A stretch of 64,000 nt of DNA. Origin: Mesorhizobium sp. CU3. Its GTDB lineage: Bacteria > Pseudomonadota > Alphaproteobacteria > Rhizobiales > Rhizobiaceae. Positions within the stretch are counted from its first letter, which is position 1, and every line of letters starts with the position of its first letter. Below the pieces are notes generated by a model. The model had not been told where the DNA came from. It saw only the letters and a program-made list of their open reading frames with translations, and did not search any database. The stretch lies in the NCBI RefSeq assembly GCF_006442965.1, contig NZ_VFWX01000009.1, forward strand, positions 1 through 64,000, in the 5' to 3' direction. The position numbers and the translations under genes are program-made. Positions 55,239 through 63,433 of this stretch are shown one piece after another.

Positions 55239-56036
55239 ATGAACCTCATCCATATCGACGATCCGCAAGATCCGCGCGTCGGCGCCTATCTCGACATACG
55301 CGAGCGCGACCTAGTCGGCCGGCATGGCCGCTTCGTCGCCGAAGGCAAGGTGGTGCTCGACCTTTTGCTGTCGAGTGGGCGCTTCGCGGCTCTGTCGGCG
55401 CTCATTCTCGAAAACAGGCTGGCCGGCCTGGAACCGGTCCTGCGCAAGGCGCCGCCCGATTTTCCCGTCTATGTCGCCAGCGGCGATGTAATGGACCGCA
55501 TCGCCGGCTTCCATATGCACCGCGGCGTCCTGGCGATCGGGGCGCGAGGCGATGCGATATCAGCCGAAGCCTTGCTGGAAAGCTTGCCCGAGCGCGCGCT
55601 GGTGGTCGTTCCGGTCGGCATCTCCAACCACGACAATATGGGCGCGATCTTCCGCAACGCAGCCGCCTTCGGCGCCGACGCTTTGCTGCTCGACCGGACC
55701 TGCTGCGATCCGCTCTACCGCAAGGCGATCCGCGTTTCGGTCGGGGCGGCGCTGAAGGTTCCGTTCGCGTCTTTCGACGATACCGCAGCCTTCACAACGA
55801 CGCTCGATCGGCTTGGCTTCAGCCAGTACGCGCTCTCGCCCAGCGGAACGACCGACATCCGCGATGCTGACCGTGTAGCGCGGCTGGCGCTTTATCTCGG
55901 CACCGAAGGCGAAGGATTGCCACAGCACCTGCTCACCCGGCTCAGCACGGTGCGGATCGGCATGGCGCAAGGCTTTGACAGCCTGAACGTCGCCGCCGCA
56001 TCGGCCATCGCGCTGCATCATTTTTCCAAGCTGTAG
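55239..56036 (+). CDS. SpoU/TrmH-family RNA 2'-O-methyltransferase
   Basis: A 265-residue SPOUT enzyme with all three motifs: NHDNMGAIFRNAAAFGADALLLD (motif 1), LGTEGEGLP (motif 2) and IGMAQGFDSLNVAAASAIALHHF (motif 3). It methylates a tRNA or rRNA ribose with SAM. The N-terminal region (RHGRFVAEGKVVLDLLLSSGRFAALSALI) is the usual RNA-binding substrate domain. The exact target is not readable. The start has a CAGGGA site. Confidence 0.9.
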   Translation: MNLIHIDDPQDPRVGAYLDIRERDLVGRHGRFVAEGKVVLDLLLSSGRFAALSALILENRLAGLEPVLRKAPPDFPVYVASGDVMDRIAGFHMHRGVLAIGARGDAISAEALLESLPERALVVVPVGISNHDNMGAIFRNAAAFGADALLLDRTCCDPLYRKAIRVSVGAALKVPFASFDDTAAFTTTLDRLGFSQYALSPSGTTDIRDADRVARLALYLGTEGEGLPQHLLTRLSTVRIGMAQGFDSLNVAAASAIALHHFSKL

Positions 56037-56222
56037 AGTAACAACCTCAAGGCCGAATGGCTGCGATGCGCTTTGAGGCCGAGACGGAGTCGAAGACGGG
56101 CGCGAAGCGACCAAACTGGGTGGTTTCCGAGAACCCGAGCGAAGCGTACTTTCTGTACGCGAGCACCGGAAGCGCAGGAAGCCGCCATTTGCAGGCCGGC
56201 CTTGCCTGAATATCAGCACACC
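56037..56222. other. 186-bp spacer with small inverted repeat
   Basis: No convincing gene. GCGTAC-TTTCT-GTACGC (56144-56160) is a short hairpin, flanked by repeated words (CGAGCGAAGCG and CGAGCACCGGAAGCG). It lies between two convergent genes and shows no T-tract. Its base composition is as GC-rich as coding DNA, so a decayed gene or structured RNA is possible. Confidence 0.3.
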
Positions 56223-57362
56223 TCAGTTGGTCGAGCCGGTCTTCTGCAATGCCCTCACCCGGTCGGCAAGGCTGATGCCGCGCCCTGCGCCTCGCTGCCC
56301 GTCGGCGGCCAGGGCTTTGGCGATGGGTGAATCCGGCCCTTCGAGCTTCATGGTCAAATTGACGACCTCAGCCGCCAACTCGTTCATCTGCTCCCGCAGT
56401 CCGGCGCCGGCAGGACGCGCATCGCCTGCCTGATCAGGATTTGCCGTCTCGACGGTGGCGAGGCCGGTCTTCAGCCGCTTGTTCTCGCGCGCCAGCGCCG
56501 TCAGCCTGGTTTCCAGCCGCCCGCGGTCGTCCTCGAGCTTGGCGATCGCCTTGTCGAGATCGTCACCGGCCGTCCCGACGGCCGGCCGCGCCACGCCGTT
56601 CTCAGCGACGGCCTTCGACCGCTCCTTGGCCTGGGCGAGCTCTTTCTCGCGCCGGTCGAGCTTTTCCTCGCGGTCGGCAAGCGTGGCGAGCAGCCGTTCG
56701 ACCTTCTTGTCGAGGTCGGCGGATTTCTTCTTCTCCGCCTTCAACGCCTCGCGCGCGGCCTTGCCTTCCGACGCGGCCTCCTGGTTGCGCCTGTCCGCTT
56801 CCTTGCGCTGGCTGCGCAGCACCGCGATGTCGTTGGCGAGCTTGTCCAGTTCCGATTCGCGCGCCACCAGTTCGATCTGGCGGTTCGAGGAGGAGAAGCT
56901 GGCATCGTCATACATCTGCTCGAGCTTCTGCAGCTCCAGCGCGCGCTTCTCCAACGTGCGCTCCGTTTGCGCCAGCTTTTCCGACAGCTGTTGCAGATCC
57001 TCCTCACGCTGCCCGAGCTCGGCAGTCTTGGCCTGCAGATCGGAAAGCGCCTGGTCCTTGTCCTTCCTTTCGACAGCAAGCCCTTTCAGCGCCTCGCGCC
57101 CGCGGCCGATCTCGACCAGCTGCTCCGCGGTCTTTTGCTGCAGGCTCTTCACCATGATCTCGAGCTTGCGCGTCGTCATGGCGTACTCCGCCCGCACCCG
57201 GTCCTTGTCGGCCTGGATCTCGGCTTGTGTCAGCGGCAGCGACGCCTCGAGCCGCCTGCGCGTCAGGACGACGGCCCGCCGCCACACCGCCGGCGCGATC
57301 AGCGACACCAGAAAGACGGCGCAAAGGAAACCGAGGGCGAAGAACAGGACCGACTGGACCAA
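56223..57362 (-). CDS. Membrane-anchored coiled-coil protein
   Basis: A 379-residue protein with one N-terminal membrane helix (residues ~4-26, SVLFFALGFLCAVFLVSLIAPAVW) followed by a very long charged coiled coil (about 45-260; many E/K/L/Q heptads) and a shorter helical segment at about 265-370. It looks like a cytoplasmic filamentous scaffold. No family is recognised. The start is probably TTG 57362, with a weak GTGGA site upstream. It is the only gene between the methyltransferase and the DUF1134 gene. Confidence 0.78.
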   Translation of the reverse strand: MVQSVLFFALGFLCAVFLVSLIAPAVWRRAVVLTRRRLEASLPLTQAEIQADKDRVRAEYAMTTRKLEIMVKSLQQKTAEQLVEIGRGREALKGLAVERKDKDQALSDLQAKTAELGQREEDLQQLSEKLAQTERTLEKRALELQKLEQMYDDASFSSSNRQIELVARESELDKLANDIAVLRSQRKEADRRNQEAASEGKAAREALKAEKKKSADLDKKVERLLATLADREEKLDRREKELAQAKERSKAVAENGVARPAVGTAGDDLDKAIAKLEDDRGRLETRLTALARENKRLKTGLATVETANPDQAGDARPAGAGLREQMNELAAEVVNLTMKLEGPDSPIAKALAADGQRGAGRGISLADRVRALQKTGSTN

Positions 57363-57497
57363 GGCGTGCTATCCACTAAATGGGCGGCAATCGCGCGATT
57401 GTGCACCTTTGGCATGGCGGAAATTCAACGCCGCGGCAAGTACATGCCGCGGCGCGATCAGCGTTATCCGAGCGATTATTAGGGAGTGAAACCTCAC

Positions 57498-58079
57498 TCA
57501 GAACGGATTCCAGGTCGGGCGTTCGGTCAGCTTGAGATAGCCGAGATTGACGCCGAGCCGGGCGCCGACGCCGGTGCGGATCGGAACCAGCAGCACTCTG
57601 TTGGCCTGCAGCACGTTGAAGCCGACGCCGGCAATGACATAAGCGGAGCCGGCAACCCCGCCGAAGCGGTTGTAGAGGCTGCTGATGTCGTCGAGATTAT
57701 AGACCAGCATCATGACGCGCGAGCCCTCGCCGCCGAAATCCCAGCCGAGCGAGGGTCCCTGCCAGAACACCTTATGGTCGCCGGCGTTCTTGGTGTAGAG
57801 CGTGCCCTCGCCATAGGTCAGCCCGCCTATCAGCGCGCCGGAGCCCTCCTCGCCGAGCAGGTAGCCATTGGGCAGGCCGTAGGAGGCGAAGATCTTCTCG
57901 ACGACCGTAGCAAGGCCGCCGGACGTCTCGCCAAAGAATTTGTGACCGGAATCAACGATTTCCTGAGCGGTATACTGCTGGGCCCGCGACACCGAGGTCG
58001 ATAGGGCAAAAGCCCCCAGAAGCGCGATGGTCATTGTGAGGACGCGGACAAAAGTCCGGTCGTAGAATCGGGAAAACAT
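57498..58079 (-). CDS. DUF1134 exported protein
   Basis: A 193-residue protein with a signal peptide (ending SVSRAQ near residue 33) and the DUF1134 body (GHKFFGETSGGLATVVEKIFASYGLPNGYLLGEEGSGALIGGLTYGEGTLYTKNAG, DNA-encoded at about 57660-57950). This family is restricted mainly to alphaproteobacteria; it resembles SYLF lipid-binding proteins in its glycine-rich strands. Function unknown. The start has GGAG 9 nt upstream. Confidence 0.85.
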   Translation of the reverse strand: MFSRFYDRTFVRVLTMTIALLGAFALSTSVSRAQQYTAQEIVDSGHKFFGETSGGLATVVEKIFASYGLPNGYLLGEEGSGALIGGLTYGEGTLYTKNAGDHKVFWQGPSLGWDFGGEGSRVMMLVYNLDDISSLYNRFGGVAGSAYVIAGVGFNVLQANRVLLVPIRTGVGARLGVNLGYLKLTERPTWNPF

Positions 58080-58415
58080 GCTTCCAATCTCCGTCAGGGA
58101 GCACTTTCGCCGACGCCCCTCGCCCGTGCGGCTCTTTGGCGGCCGTTCTGGGCGAATCACTGGCAAACTATGCCGTAATCCTTTTTCAACCATTAAGCTC
58201 TCACGCGAAGATGGCGGTTCGAAGGCTGCGCATGCCGGCAAGACGCCGCTTTCCCCCGCAAACACGGTATTTTCACCGCCGGCAATTTTGGATTTGTTGA
58301 TGCGCGCACGACCGCTGTGTATTCAGAAAGCCTTGGAAAAGAGCGTGATTCGTGTGGGCAGGGCGCGAATCGGTCGTTCGGCCATGAACATGTGATCTAA
58401 GCAGGGATTTCGCTG

Positions 58416-59045
58416 ATGGCCGAGCTCTTCACCCTTTCCGCCCCCGACCTCGCGGCGCTGTTGTGCAGCCGCGTCTGCCACGACATCATTTCGCCCGTCG
58501 GCGCGATCAACAACGGCCTCGAATTGCTCGACGAGGGCGGCGCCGACGAAGACGCCATGAAGCTCATTCGCCAGAGCGCCAGGAACGCCTCGGCGCGGCT
58601 GCAGTTTGCCCGCATTGCTTTCGGCGCCGCCGGCTCAGCCGGCATGATGATCGACACCGGCGACGCCGAGGCCGTGGCCATCGCCTTCCTGAAGAACGAG
58701 AAGCCGGAGCTGGTGTGGAACGGCGCGCGCGCGCTTCTACCCAAGAACAAGGTCAAGCTGCTGCTCAACCTCATCCTCGTCGCCAATGCGGCCATACCGC
58801 GCGGCGGCAAGCTGGTGGTCACGCTGGAAAACCTCGAAACCGAGCCGCGCTTTGCGCTCTCGGCCGCCGGCCCGATGCTGCGCGTACCGCCGAAATTCCT
58901 CGAACTGCATTCCGGCCACAAGCCGGAGGAGCCGATCGACGCCCATTCGGTGCAGCCCTATTACACGCTGCTCCTGGCGCGCGAGGCCAATATGACCATC
59001 TCGATCCACGCCACCGCCGAAGAGATCGTGCTGTCGGCGGCCTAA
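58416..59045 (+). CDS. chpT: Histidine phosphotransferase ChpT
   Basis: ChpT passes phosphate from the hybrid kinase CckA to CtrA and CpdR. The 209-residue protein has the DHp-like helix SRVCHDIISPVGAINNGLELL with phospho-acceptor H22, followed by a degenerate CA-like domain that lacks ATP-binding N and G boxes, as in Caulobacter ChpT. The length is normal. The start has a CAGGGA site. ctrA and sciP lie within 5 kb, so this is a compact cell-cycle control region. Confidence 0.93.
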   Translation: MAELFTLSAPDLAALLCSRVCHDIISPVGAINNGLELLDEGGADEDAMKLIRQSARNASARLQFARIAFGAAGSAGMMIDTGDAEAVAIAFLKNEKPELVWNGARALLPKNKVKLLLNLILVANAAIPRGGKLVVTLENLETEPRFALSAAGPMLRVPPKFLELHSGHKPEEPIDAHSVQPYYTLLLAREANMTISIHATAEEIVLSAA

Positions 59046-59278
59046 GGCAACAGCCAAGAAAAAGCGAAGTATCTTTTCTCGCCGATATTTATGGCTGCGT
59101 TCCGACGTAGCTATCTGGACGATTGTCGCCATGATGACGGCGCGACCGCAAAAGCGCCTGCCGCGGTTCTTTGCAAAAATTTTACCTAACGGCTTTTCGG
59201 CTTCTTTACCAGATTGGCTTACGGTGCCGTGAGCTTACCCGAAGGTGCCGTTCGGCAGAGGGCAAAGAGGATCCGGAC

Positions 59279-59647
59279 ATGAAGCGCTGCCTGTTCGTCG
59301 ACGATTCGAGCGTCATCAGGAAGGTCGCCAAACGCATTCTCGGCGGTTTCGACATGATGGTGGCCGAGGCGGCCAGCGGGCTCGAAGCCGCCGATATCTG
59401 CGCCACCGACATGCCCGATGTCATCGTCATCGACGGTGGCCTTGCCGATATGCCGGCGGTGGACCTCATTCGCCGCATCCGCGCCATGGAAGCTCCGGTC
59501 AAGCCGCAGATCCTGGTGTCGTTGATCGAGGTCGACGTCGCCGCGATCATGCGCGCCAAGCGCGCCGGCGCTCAAGGCTATCTGCTCAAGCCCTTCAACC
59601 GCGCGCAGTTGCTCGAGAGTTTCCGATTCCTGAAACTCGCCGCCTGA
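59279..59647 (+). CDS. Single-domain response regulator
   Basis: A 122-residue receiver without an output domain. The acidic pocket is V-D8-D9, the phospho-acceptor D52 (VIVIDGGLADMP), S81 in place of the usual Thr and K104 in LLKPF. Between chpT and ctrA, it is a plausible phosphate target or sink for ChpT. It differs from CpdR, which usually has a distinct C-terminal degradation signal; here the protein ends FRFLKLAA, and a terminal Ala-Ala could serve as a ClpXP signal. The start has an AGAGGA site. Confidence 0.85.
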   Translation: MKRCLFVDDSSVIRKVAKRILGGFDMMVAEAASGLEAADICATDMPDVIVIDGGLADMPAVDLIRRIRAMEAPVKPQILVSLIEVDVAAIMRAKRAGAQGYLLKPFNRAQLLESFRFLKLAA

Positions 59648-59704
59648 TTCGCGTTTCCCGGCTTCGCGGAATAAGCGAAAAGCTTAATCCCTGTCTATAA
59701 AGAC

Positions 59705-59730
59705 AAAAAACCCGGCCTGAGCCGGGTTTT
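59705..59730. terminator. Bidirectional terminator between the response regulator and ctrA genes
   Basis: AAAAAA-CCCGGC-CTGA-GCCGGG-TTTT forms a 6-bp GC stem with A and T flanks on both sides, 25 bp past the ctrA stop and 58 bp past that of the response regulator. Confidence 0.88.
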
Positions 59731-59754
59731 CGCTTGCTTAATCGTTTGGATCGT

Positions 59755-60450
59755 TCAGGCGCTGACGCGGATGTCTTCCGGCTCGCGCAGCACATAGCCG
59801 CGGCCCCAGACCGTTTCGATGTAGTTCTGGCCGCCGGACGCCGCGTCGAGCTTCTTGCGCAGCTTGCAGATGAAGACGTCGATGATCTTCAGTTCCGGCT
59901 CGTCCATGCCGCCGTAAAGGTGGTTGAGGAACATTTCCTTGGTGAGCGTCGTGCCCTTGCGCAGCGAAAGCAGCTCCAGCATCTGGTATTCCTTGCCGGT
60001 CAGGTGCACGCGCTGGCCGCCGACCTCGACCGTCTTGGCGTCGAGATTGACCACCAGGTCGCCGGTGGTGATGACCGACTGGGCATGGCCCTTGGAACGG
60101 CGCACGATGGCGTGGATGCGCGCCACCAGCTCGTCCTTGTGGAACGGCTTGGTCATGTAGTCGTCGGCGCCGAAGCCGAGGCCGCGCACTTTGTCCTCGA
60201 TGCCAGCCATGCCGGAGAGGATCAGGATCGGCGTCTTGACCTTGGAAAGCCTCAGCGTGCGCAGAACTTCGTAGCCCGACATGTCCGGGAGATTGAGGTC
60301 CAGAAGGATGATGTCGTAATCGTAGAGCTTGCCGAGGTCGACACCTTCTTCACCGAGATCGGTGGTGTAGACGTTGAAGCTTTCCGATTTGAGCATCAAT
60401 TCGATGCTCTGTGCGGTCGCACTGTCGTCTTCAATCAGCAGAACACGCAT
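59755..60450 (-). CDS. ctrA: Cell-cycle master regulator CtrA
   Basis: OmpR-type response regulator (231 residues) that controls the cell cycle, division and motility genes in alphaproteobacteria. Phosphorylated at D51 (LLDLNLPDM); the receiver pocket is E7-D8-D9, T/S in LILSGMAG and K in [10 protein letters not shown]. The winged-helix domain ([34 protein letters not shown]) is the CtrA signature and ends in RVSA, close to the terminal Ala-Ala degradation signal of Caulobacter. It is divergent from a FliJ-like gene over 448 bp. Confidence 0.97.
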   Translation of the reverse strand: MRVLLIEDDSATAQSIELMLKSESFNVYTTDLGEEGVDLGKLYDYDIILLDLNLPDMSGYEVLRTLRLSKVKTPILILSGMAGIEDKVRGLGFGADDYMTKPFHKDELVARIHAIVRRSKGHAQSVITTGDLVVNLDAKTVEVGGQRVHLTGKEYQMLELLSLRKGTTLTKEMFLNHLYGGMDEPELKIIDVFICKLRKKLDAASGGQNYIETVWGRGYVLREPEDIRVSA

Positions 60451-60898
60451 TTCATTCCCCTTTTCTGCTGCCGGACCATGTCAACGACCCGTCCGGGACC
60501 GGAGCAGTGATTGCCTGAACAGAAGGTGCCACTGACTGGTTAACAAATCCTAATTTCGTGTCGTCCACGATACCAGATTTTTTAACCCCTTTCTACACCC
60601 ACTTGAATCTAATAATGAATCACAGACCAAAACCGCTAGTGCACCACATTAATAAGCCAGCCTAAGTGACTCTAGGGACTCGCTGGCCCGGGCTTTCACC
60701 GAGAGCCGGAATTTTTACCCGGCCTTAAGTCCTCGCCCGTATGATTAACAATGCCCGTAAACGAATGGTTACCGCCGGCAAAAATCTTTAGGGCTTTGTT
60801 TCCCATAGCCCTTCGAATGCCGGGGGAAACGGGCGGCGCCTGGGTGTTCCGGGCGGATTGGACGATATGCAAGGTGTGCGTTTGCGGAGTACCGAGTC
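60451..60898. promoter_or_regulatory. 448-bp divergent spacer between ctrA and the FliJ-like gene
   Basis: The ctrA-proximal half is unusually A+T-rich. TTAA-N7-TAAT (60540-60554) is one base pattern away from the CtrA consensus TTAA-N7-TTAA and is 90 bp upstream of ctrA. Other TTAA half sites occur at about 60580 and 60744. This is consistent with CtrA autoregulation but rests on a motif only. A promoter for the FliJ-like gene also must lie here. Confidence 0.45.
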
Positions 60899-61276
60899 AT
60901 GAAGTCACGTGAAAACCTCGTTCGGCTGAAGCAGTTTCAGGTGAATGAGAAGCGGCGCCAGCTCTTGCAGCTCGACATGATGATCGCCGAGTTCGAGCGC
61001 ATGGCCGTCGAACTGGAGGCGCAGATCGTCGCCGAAGAGAAAAAAGCCGGCATCACCGACATCAACCATTTCGCCTATCCGACCTTCGCCAAGGCGGCGC
61101 GCCTGCGCCGCGACAACCTCAGGAATTCACAAAGCGACCTCGCCCAGCAGCGAAGCACCGCCGAATCATTACTCGGCGAAGCTGAAGCGGAGCTGTCCAA
61201 GGCTGAGATGCTGGAATCGCGCGACACCAAGATCCGCGACACCGACCTCGGCGGCCGCAGCGCCATGATCGGCTAA
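60899..61276 (+). CDS. fliJ: FliJ-like flagellar export chaperone
   Basis: A 125-residue charged coiled-coil protein (MKSRENLVRLKQFQVNEKRRQLLQLDMMIAEFERMAVELEAQI). It resembles the alphaproteobacterial FliJ protein usually encoded by fliI and near ctrA. FliJ couples the export ATPase to the gate. No fliI gene is adjacent here, so the assignment rests on sequence style and linkage to ctrA. Confidence 0.75.
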   Translation: MKSRENLVRLKQFQVNEKRRQLLQLDMMIAEFERMAVELEAQIVAEEKKAGITDINHFAYPTFAKAARLRRDNLRNSQSDLAQQRSTAESLLGEAEAELSKAEMLESRDTKIRDTDLGGRSAMIG

Positions 61277-61418
61277 GACCGGACACGATCACCCTTCGCC
61301 GGCAAGCGGTCGGCGTCGCTTCTCAGTCTTTGTTTCGGATGCATGTCCTAGTCCAGAACCGCCGCATAGTTCTGAGCGACCTGCATTGAATGAATCGGCA
61401 AAATCGCCTCCGCCCCGG

Positions 61419-61823
61419 TCAGGGCAGCATGGCCATTTCGTCCTGCTGGCTTGCCGACGCCCGGGCGCGGGCATCCTTGATGTCGGGCGCATGCTCTTCC
61501 GCCCACGACCTGATCTGCGTGAGCAGCCCCGCAAGGTTCTGGCCGAGCTCCGTCAACTCATATTCCACCTTCGGCGGGATGACCGGATAGACCTCGCGCC
61601 GCACGAGGCCGTCGCGCTCCAGCACCCGCAAAGTCTGCGTCAGCATCTTTGGCGTGATGCCTTCCAGCTTGCGGGCCAGTTCGCCATTGCGAAGGCGGCC
61701 GCGGCGCAGCGCGCAGACCGTCAGATAGACCCATTTGCTGGCCAGCATTTCGAGCACCGTATGCGACGGGCATGTGCGTCGGAATGCATCGTAACCGAAG
61801 GAGCCGCTGTCTTCACTATCCAT
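61419..61823 (-). CDS. HxlR-family transcriptional regulator
   Basis: A 134-residue winged-helix regulator with the HxlR core CPSHTVLEMLASKWVYLTVCALRRGRLRNGELARKLEGITPKMLTQTLRVLERDGLVRREV (key elements: C in the CP motif near the N-terminus, LASKW and the recognition helix PKMLTQTLRVLE). HxlR proteins respond to electrophiles or redox stress. It is divergent from a quinone oxidoreductase gene over 89 bp, which it probably regulates. A GGAT-N7-ATCC element (61862-61876) in that spacer is a weak operator candidate. Confidence 0.88.
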   Translation of the reverse strand: MDSEDSGSFGYDAFRRTCPSHTVLEMLASKWVYLTVCALRRGRLRNGELARKLEGITPKMLTQTLRVLERDGLVRREVYPVIPPKVEYELTELGQNLAGLLTQIRSWAEEHAPDIKDARARASASQQDEMAMLP

Positions 61824-61912
61824 GAGGTACCTATATATCGGAAAGGTGCATACTGGACAAGGGATTATTACTATCCAAATGATAGCGGCAACAACCAAGC
61901 AGGAGACATCCA

Positions 61913-62839
61913 ATGCGTGCCGTTACCCAGAATACCGTCGGCGAACCCGACGTCCTCTTCGTCGCCGAGCAGCCCGACCCCTCGCCCAAGGCCGGCGAAG
62001 TGCTGGTCCGCGTCAAGGCAGCAGGCATCAACCCGGTCGATGGCGCGGTGCGCGCCGGCTATTTCCCTCTCATCGGCGAGCCGCCTTTCATCCTCGGCTG
62101 GGACATTTCAGGCACGGTCGAGGCGCTGGGCAGCGGCGTGACCACGCTCAAGGTCGGCGATCAGGTGTTCGGCATGCCGCGCTTCCCCAAGCAGGCCGCC
62201 GCCTATGCCGAACTCGTCGCCACGCCGGCGGATGAGATCGCGGCCAAGCCTGGCGCCATCGACCATGCCCATGCCGCGGCCCTGCCGCTCGCCGGCCTGA
62301 CCGCCTGGCAGGGCCTCGTGCGCCATGGCCAATTGCAATCGGGACAACGCGTGCTGATCCATGCCGGCGCCGGCGGCGTCGGCCATCTCGCGGTGCAGAT
62401 CGCCAAGGCGCGCGGCGCCTGGGTCATCGCCACCGCGAGCCCGGACAAGCTCGATTACGTCCGCTCGATCGGCGCTGATGAGGTCGTCGACTACACCAAA
62501 GGCGATTTCACCGAACAGGTCCGCAATGTCGACTTGGTGCTGGACGCAATGGGCGGCGACAATGCCGACAAGTCGCTGAAAGTGCTTCGCGACGGCGGCG
62601 TGCTGGTGTCGCTGCTCAACGTCCATGACGCGACAAGGACCAAGGCCGGGGAGCGCAACATCCGCGTCGAGCGCATGTCGGTGGTGCCGGATCGCGAGGG
62701 TCTGGTGGAAATCGCCAGGCTTATCGATGCCAAGAAGCTCGCCGTCCACGTGGCGAAAGCTTTTCCGCTGGACCAGGCGGGCGCCGCTCACGCCTTCCTC
62801 GCCACCCGGCCGATCGGCAAGGTCGTGTTGACGATCTGA
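61913..62839 (+). CDS. NADP-dependent quinone oxidoreductase-like alcohol dehydrogenase (zinc-independent MDR)
   Basis: A 308-residue medium-chain reductase with GINPVDGAVRAGYF, the AAALPLAGLTAWQGLV segment and cofactor loop HAGAGGVGHLAVQIAKARGAWVIATAS. It has no catalytic zinc ligands, as in quinone oxidoreductases and 2-alkenal reductases. Its likely role is removal of reactive carbonyls or quinones, which fits the divergent HxlR gene. The start has a CAGGAG site 7-8 nt upstream. A strong terminator follows. Confidence 0.9.
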   Translation: MRAVTQNTVGEPDVLFVAEQPDPSPKAGEVLVRVKAAGINPVDGAVRAGYFPLIGEPPFILGWDISGTVEALGSGVTTLKVGDQVFGMPRFPKQAAAYAELVATPADEIAAKPGAIDHAHAAALPLAGLTAWQGLVRHGQLQSGQRVLIHAGAGGVGHLAVQIAKARGAWVIATASPDKLDYVRSIGADEVVDYTKGDFTEQVRNVDLVLDAMGGDNADKSLKVLRDGGVLVSLLNVHDATRTKAGERNIRVERMSVVPDREGLVEIARLIDAKKLAVHVAKAFPLDQAGAAHAFLATRPIGKVVLTI

Positions 62840-62861
62840 ATGAAGCACGTGTCAAAAAGCC

Positions 62862-62886
62862 AAAGGGCGCGGAATCCGCGCCCTTT
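62862..62886. terminator. Bidirectional terminator between the oxidoreductase and sciP genes
   Basis: AAAGGGCGCGG-AAT-CCGCGCCCTTT forms an 11-bp perfect stem, followed by CTTTG on the plus strand and by TTGGCTTTTTG on the minus strand. It lies between convergent stops at 62839 and 62906. Confidence 0.9.
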
Positions 62887-62905
62887 CTTTGTGACCGGTC
62901 GAAAC

Positions 62906-63181
62906 CTAGTGCCGGTATTGCTGGATCCGCGTCGTGCGCAGCCCGGCCAGACCATATTCGTCGATCGATGCCTGCCAGGACAGGAATTCCTCGGTGGTAA
63001 GCTTGTAGCGCTGGCAGGCTTCTTCCAGGCTGAGCAGGCCGCCGCGCACCGCAGCGACCACCTCCGCCTTGCGCCGGATGACCCAGCGCCGCGTGTTCGT
63101 CGGCGGCAGATCGGCAATTGTAAGCGGGCTGCCGTCGGGCCCGATAACATACTTGACTCTAGGTCTAACCAGATCGGTCAT
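62906..63181 (-). CDS. sciP: CtrA inhibitor SciP (DUF1153)
   Basis: A 91-residue helix-turn-helix protein that binds CtrA and prevents it from recruiting RNA polymerase. The family core is ADLPPTNTRRWVIRRKAEVVAAVRGGLLSLEEACQRYKLTTEEFLSWQ (WVIRRKAEVV and the HTH SLEEACQRYKLTTEEF are the key parts). The length is right for SciP. The upstream region has CtrA-like sites, in line with known CtrA control of sciP. Its position near chpT and ctrA strengthens the call. Confidence 0.93.
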   Translation of the reverse strand: MTDLVRPRVKYVIGPDGSPLTIADLPPTNTRRWVIRRKAEVVAAVRGGLLSLEEACQRYKLTTEEFLSWQASIDEYGLAGLRTTRIQQYRH

Positions 63182-63248
63182 CGTACTCTCTACTAAAAAC
63201 TCAAAGACCCAATCCCCGCCACAGTAGCGCCACAGCTTTAAAAATTGC

Positions 63249-63306
63249 CTAAGCGAACCCTAATCACTAGGTAAGGATCGTGAACGCCCGGTTAGGCTTT
63301 CGTTTA
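63249..63306. promoter_or_regulatory. Two CtrA-like boxes upstream of sciP and mnmA
   Basis: CTAA-N7-CTAA at 63249-63263 reads TTAG-N7-TTAG on the sciP strand. TTAG-N7-TTTA lies at 63292-63306 on the plus strand. Both keep the 7-bp spacing of the CtrA consensus TTAA-N7-TTAA with one or two mismatches. They are 68-125 bp upstream of sciP. Confidence 0.5.
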
Positions 63307-63433
63307 GAATTTGAAACAACCGCGTACCGGCCCTGATTTTGCCGATAAAATCGTCTTGGGCCGCAAGCTGGCGCACGCGTGGCGCTTGACCTATATTCCG
63401 GCCATTGGCATTGAGCGCCGCATAGTGAGCACC

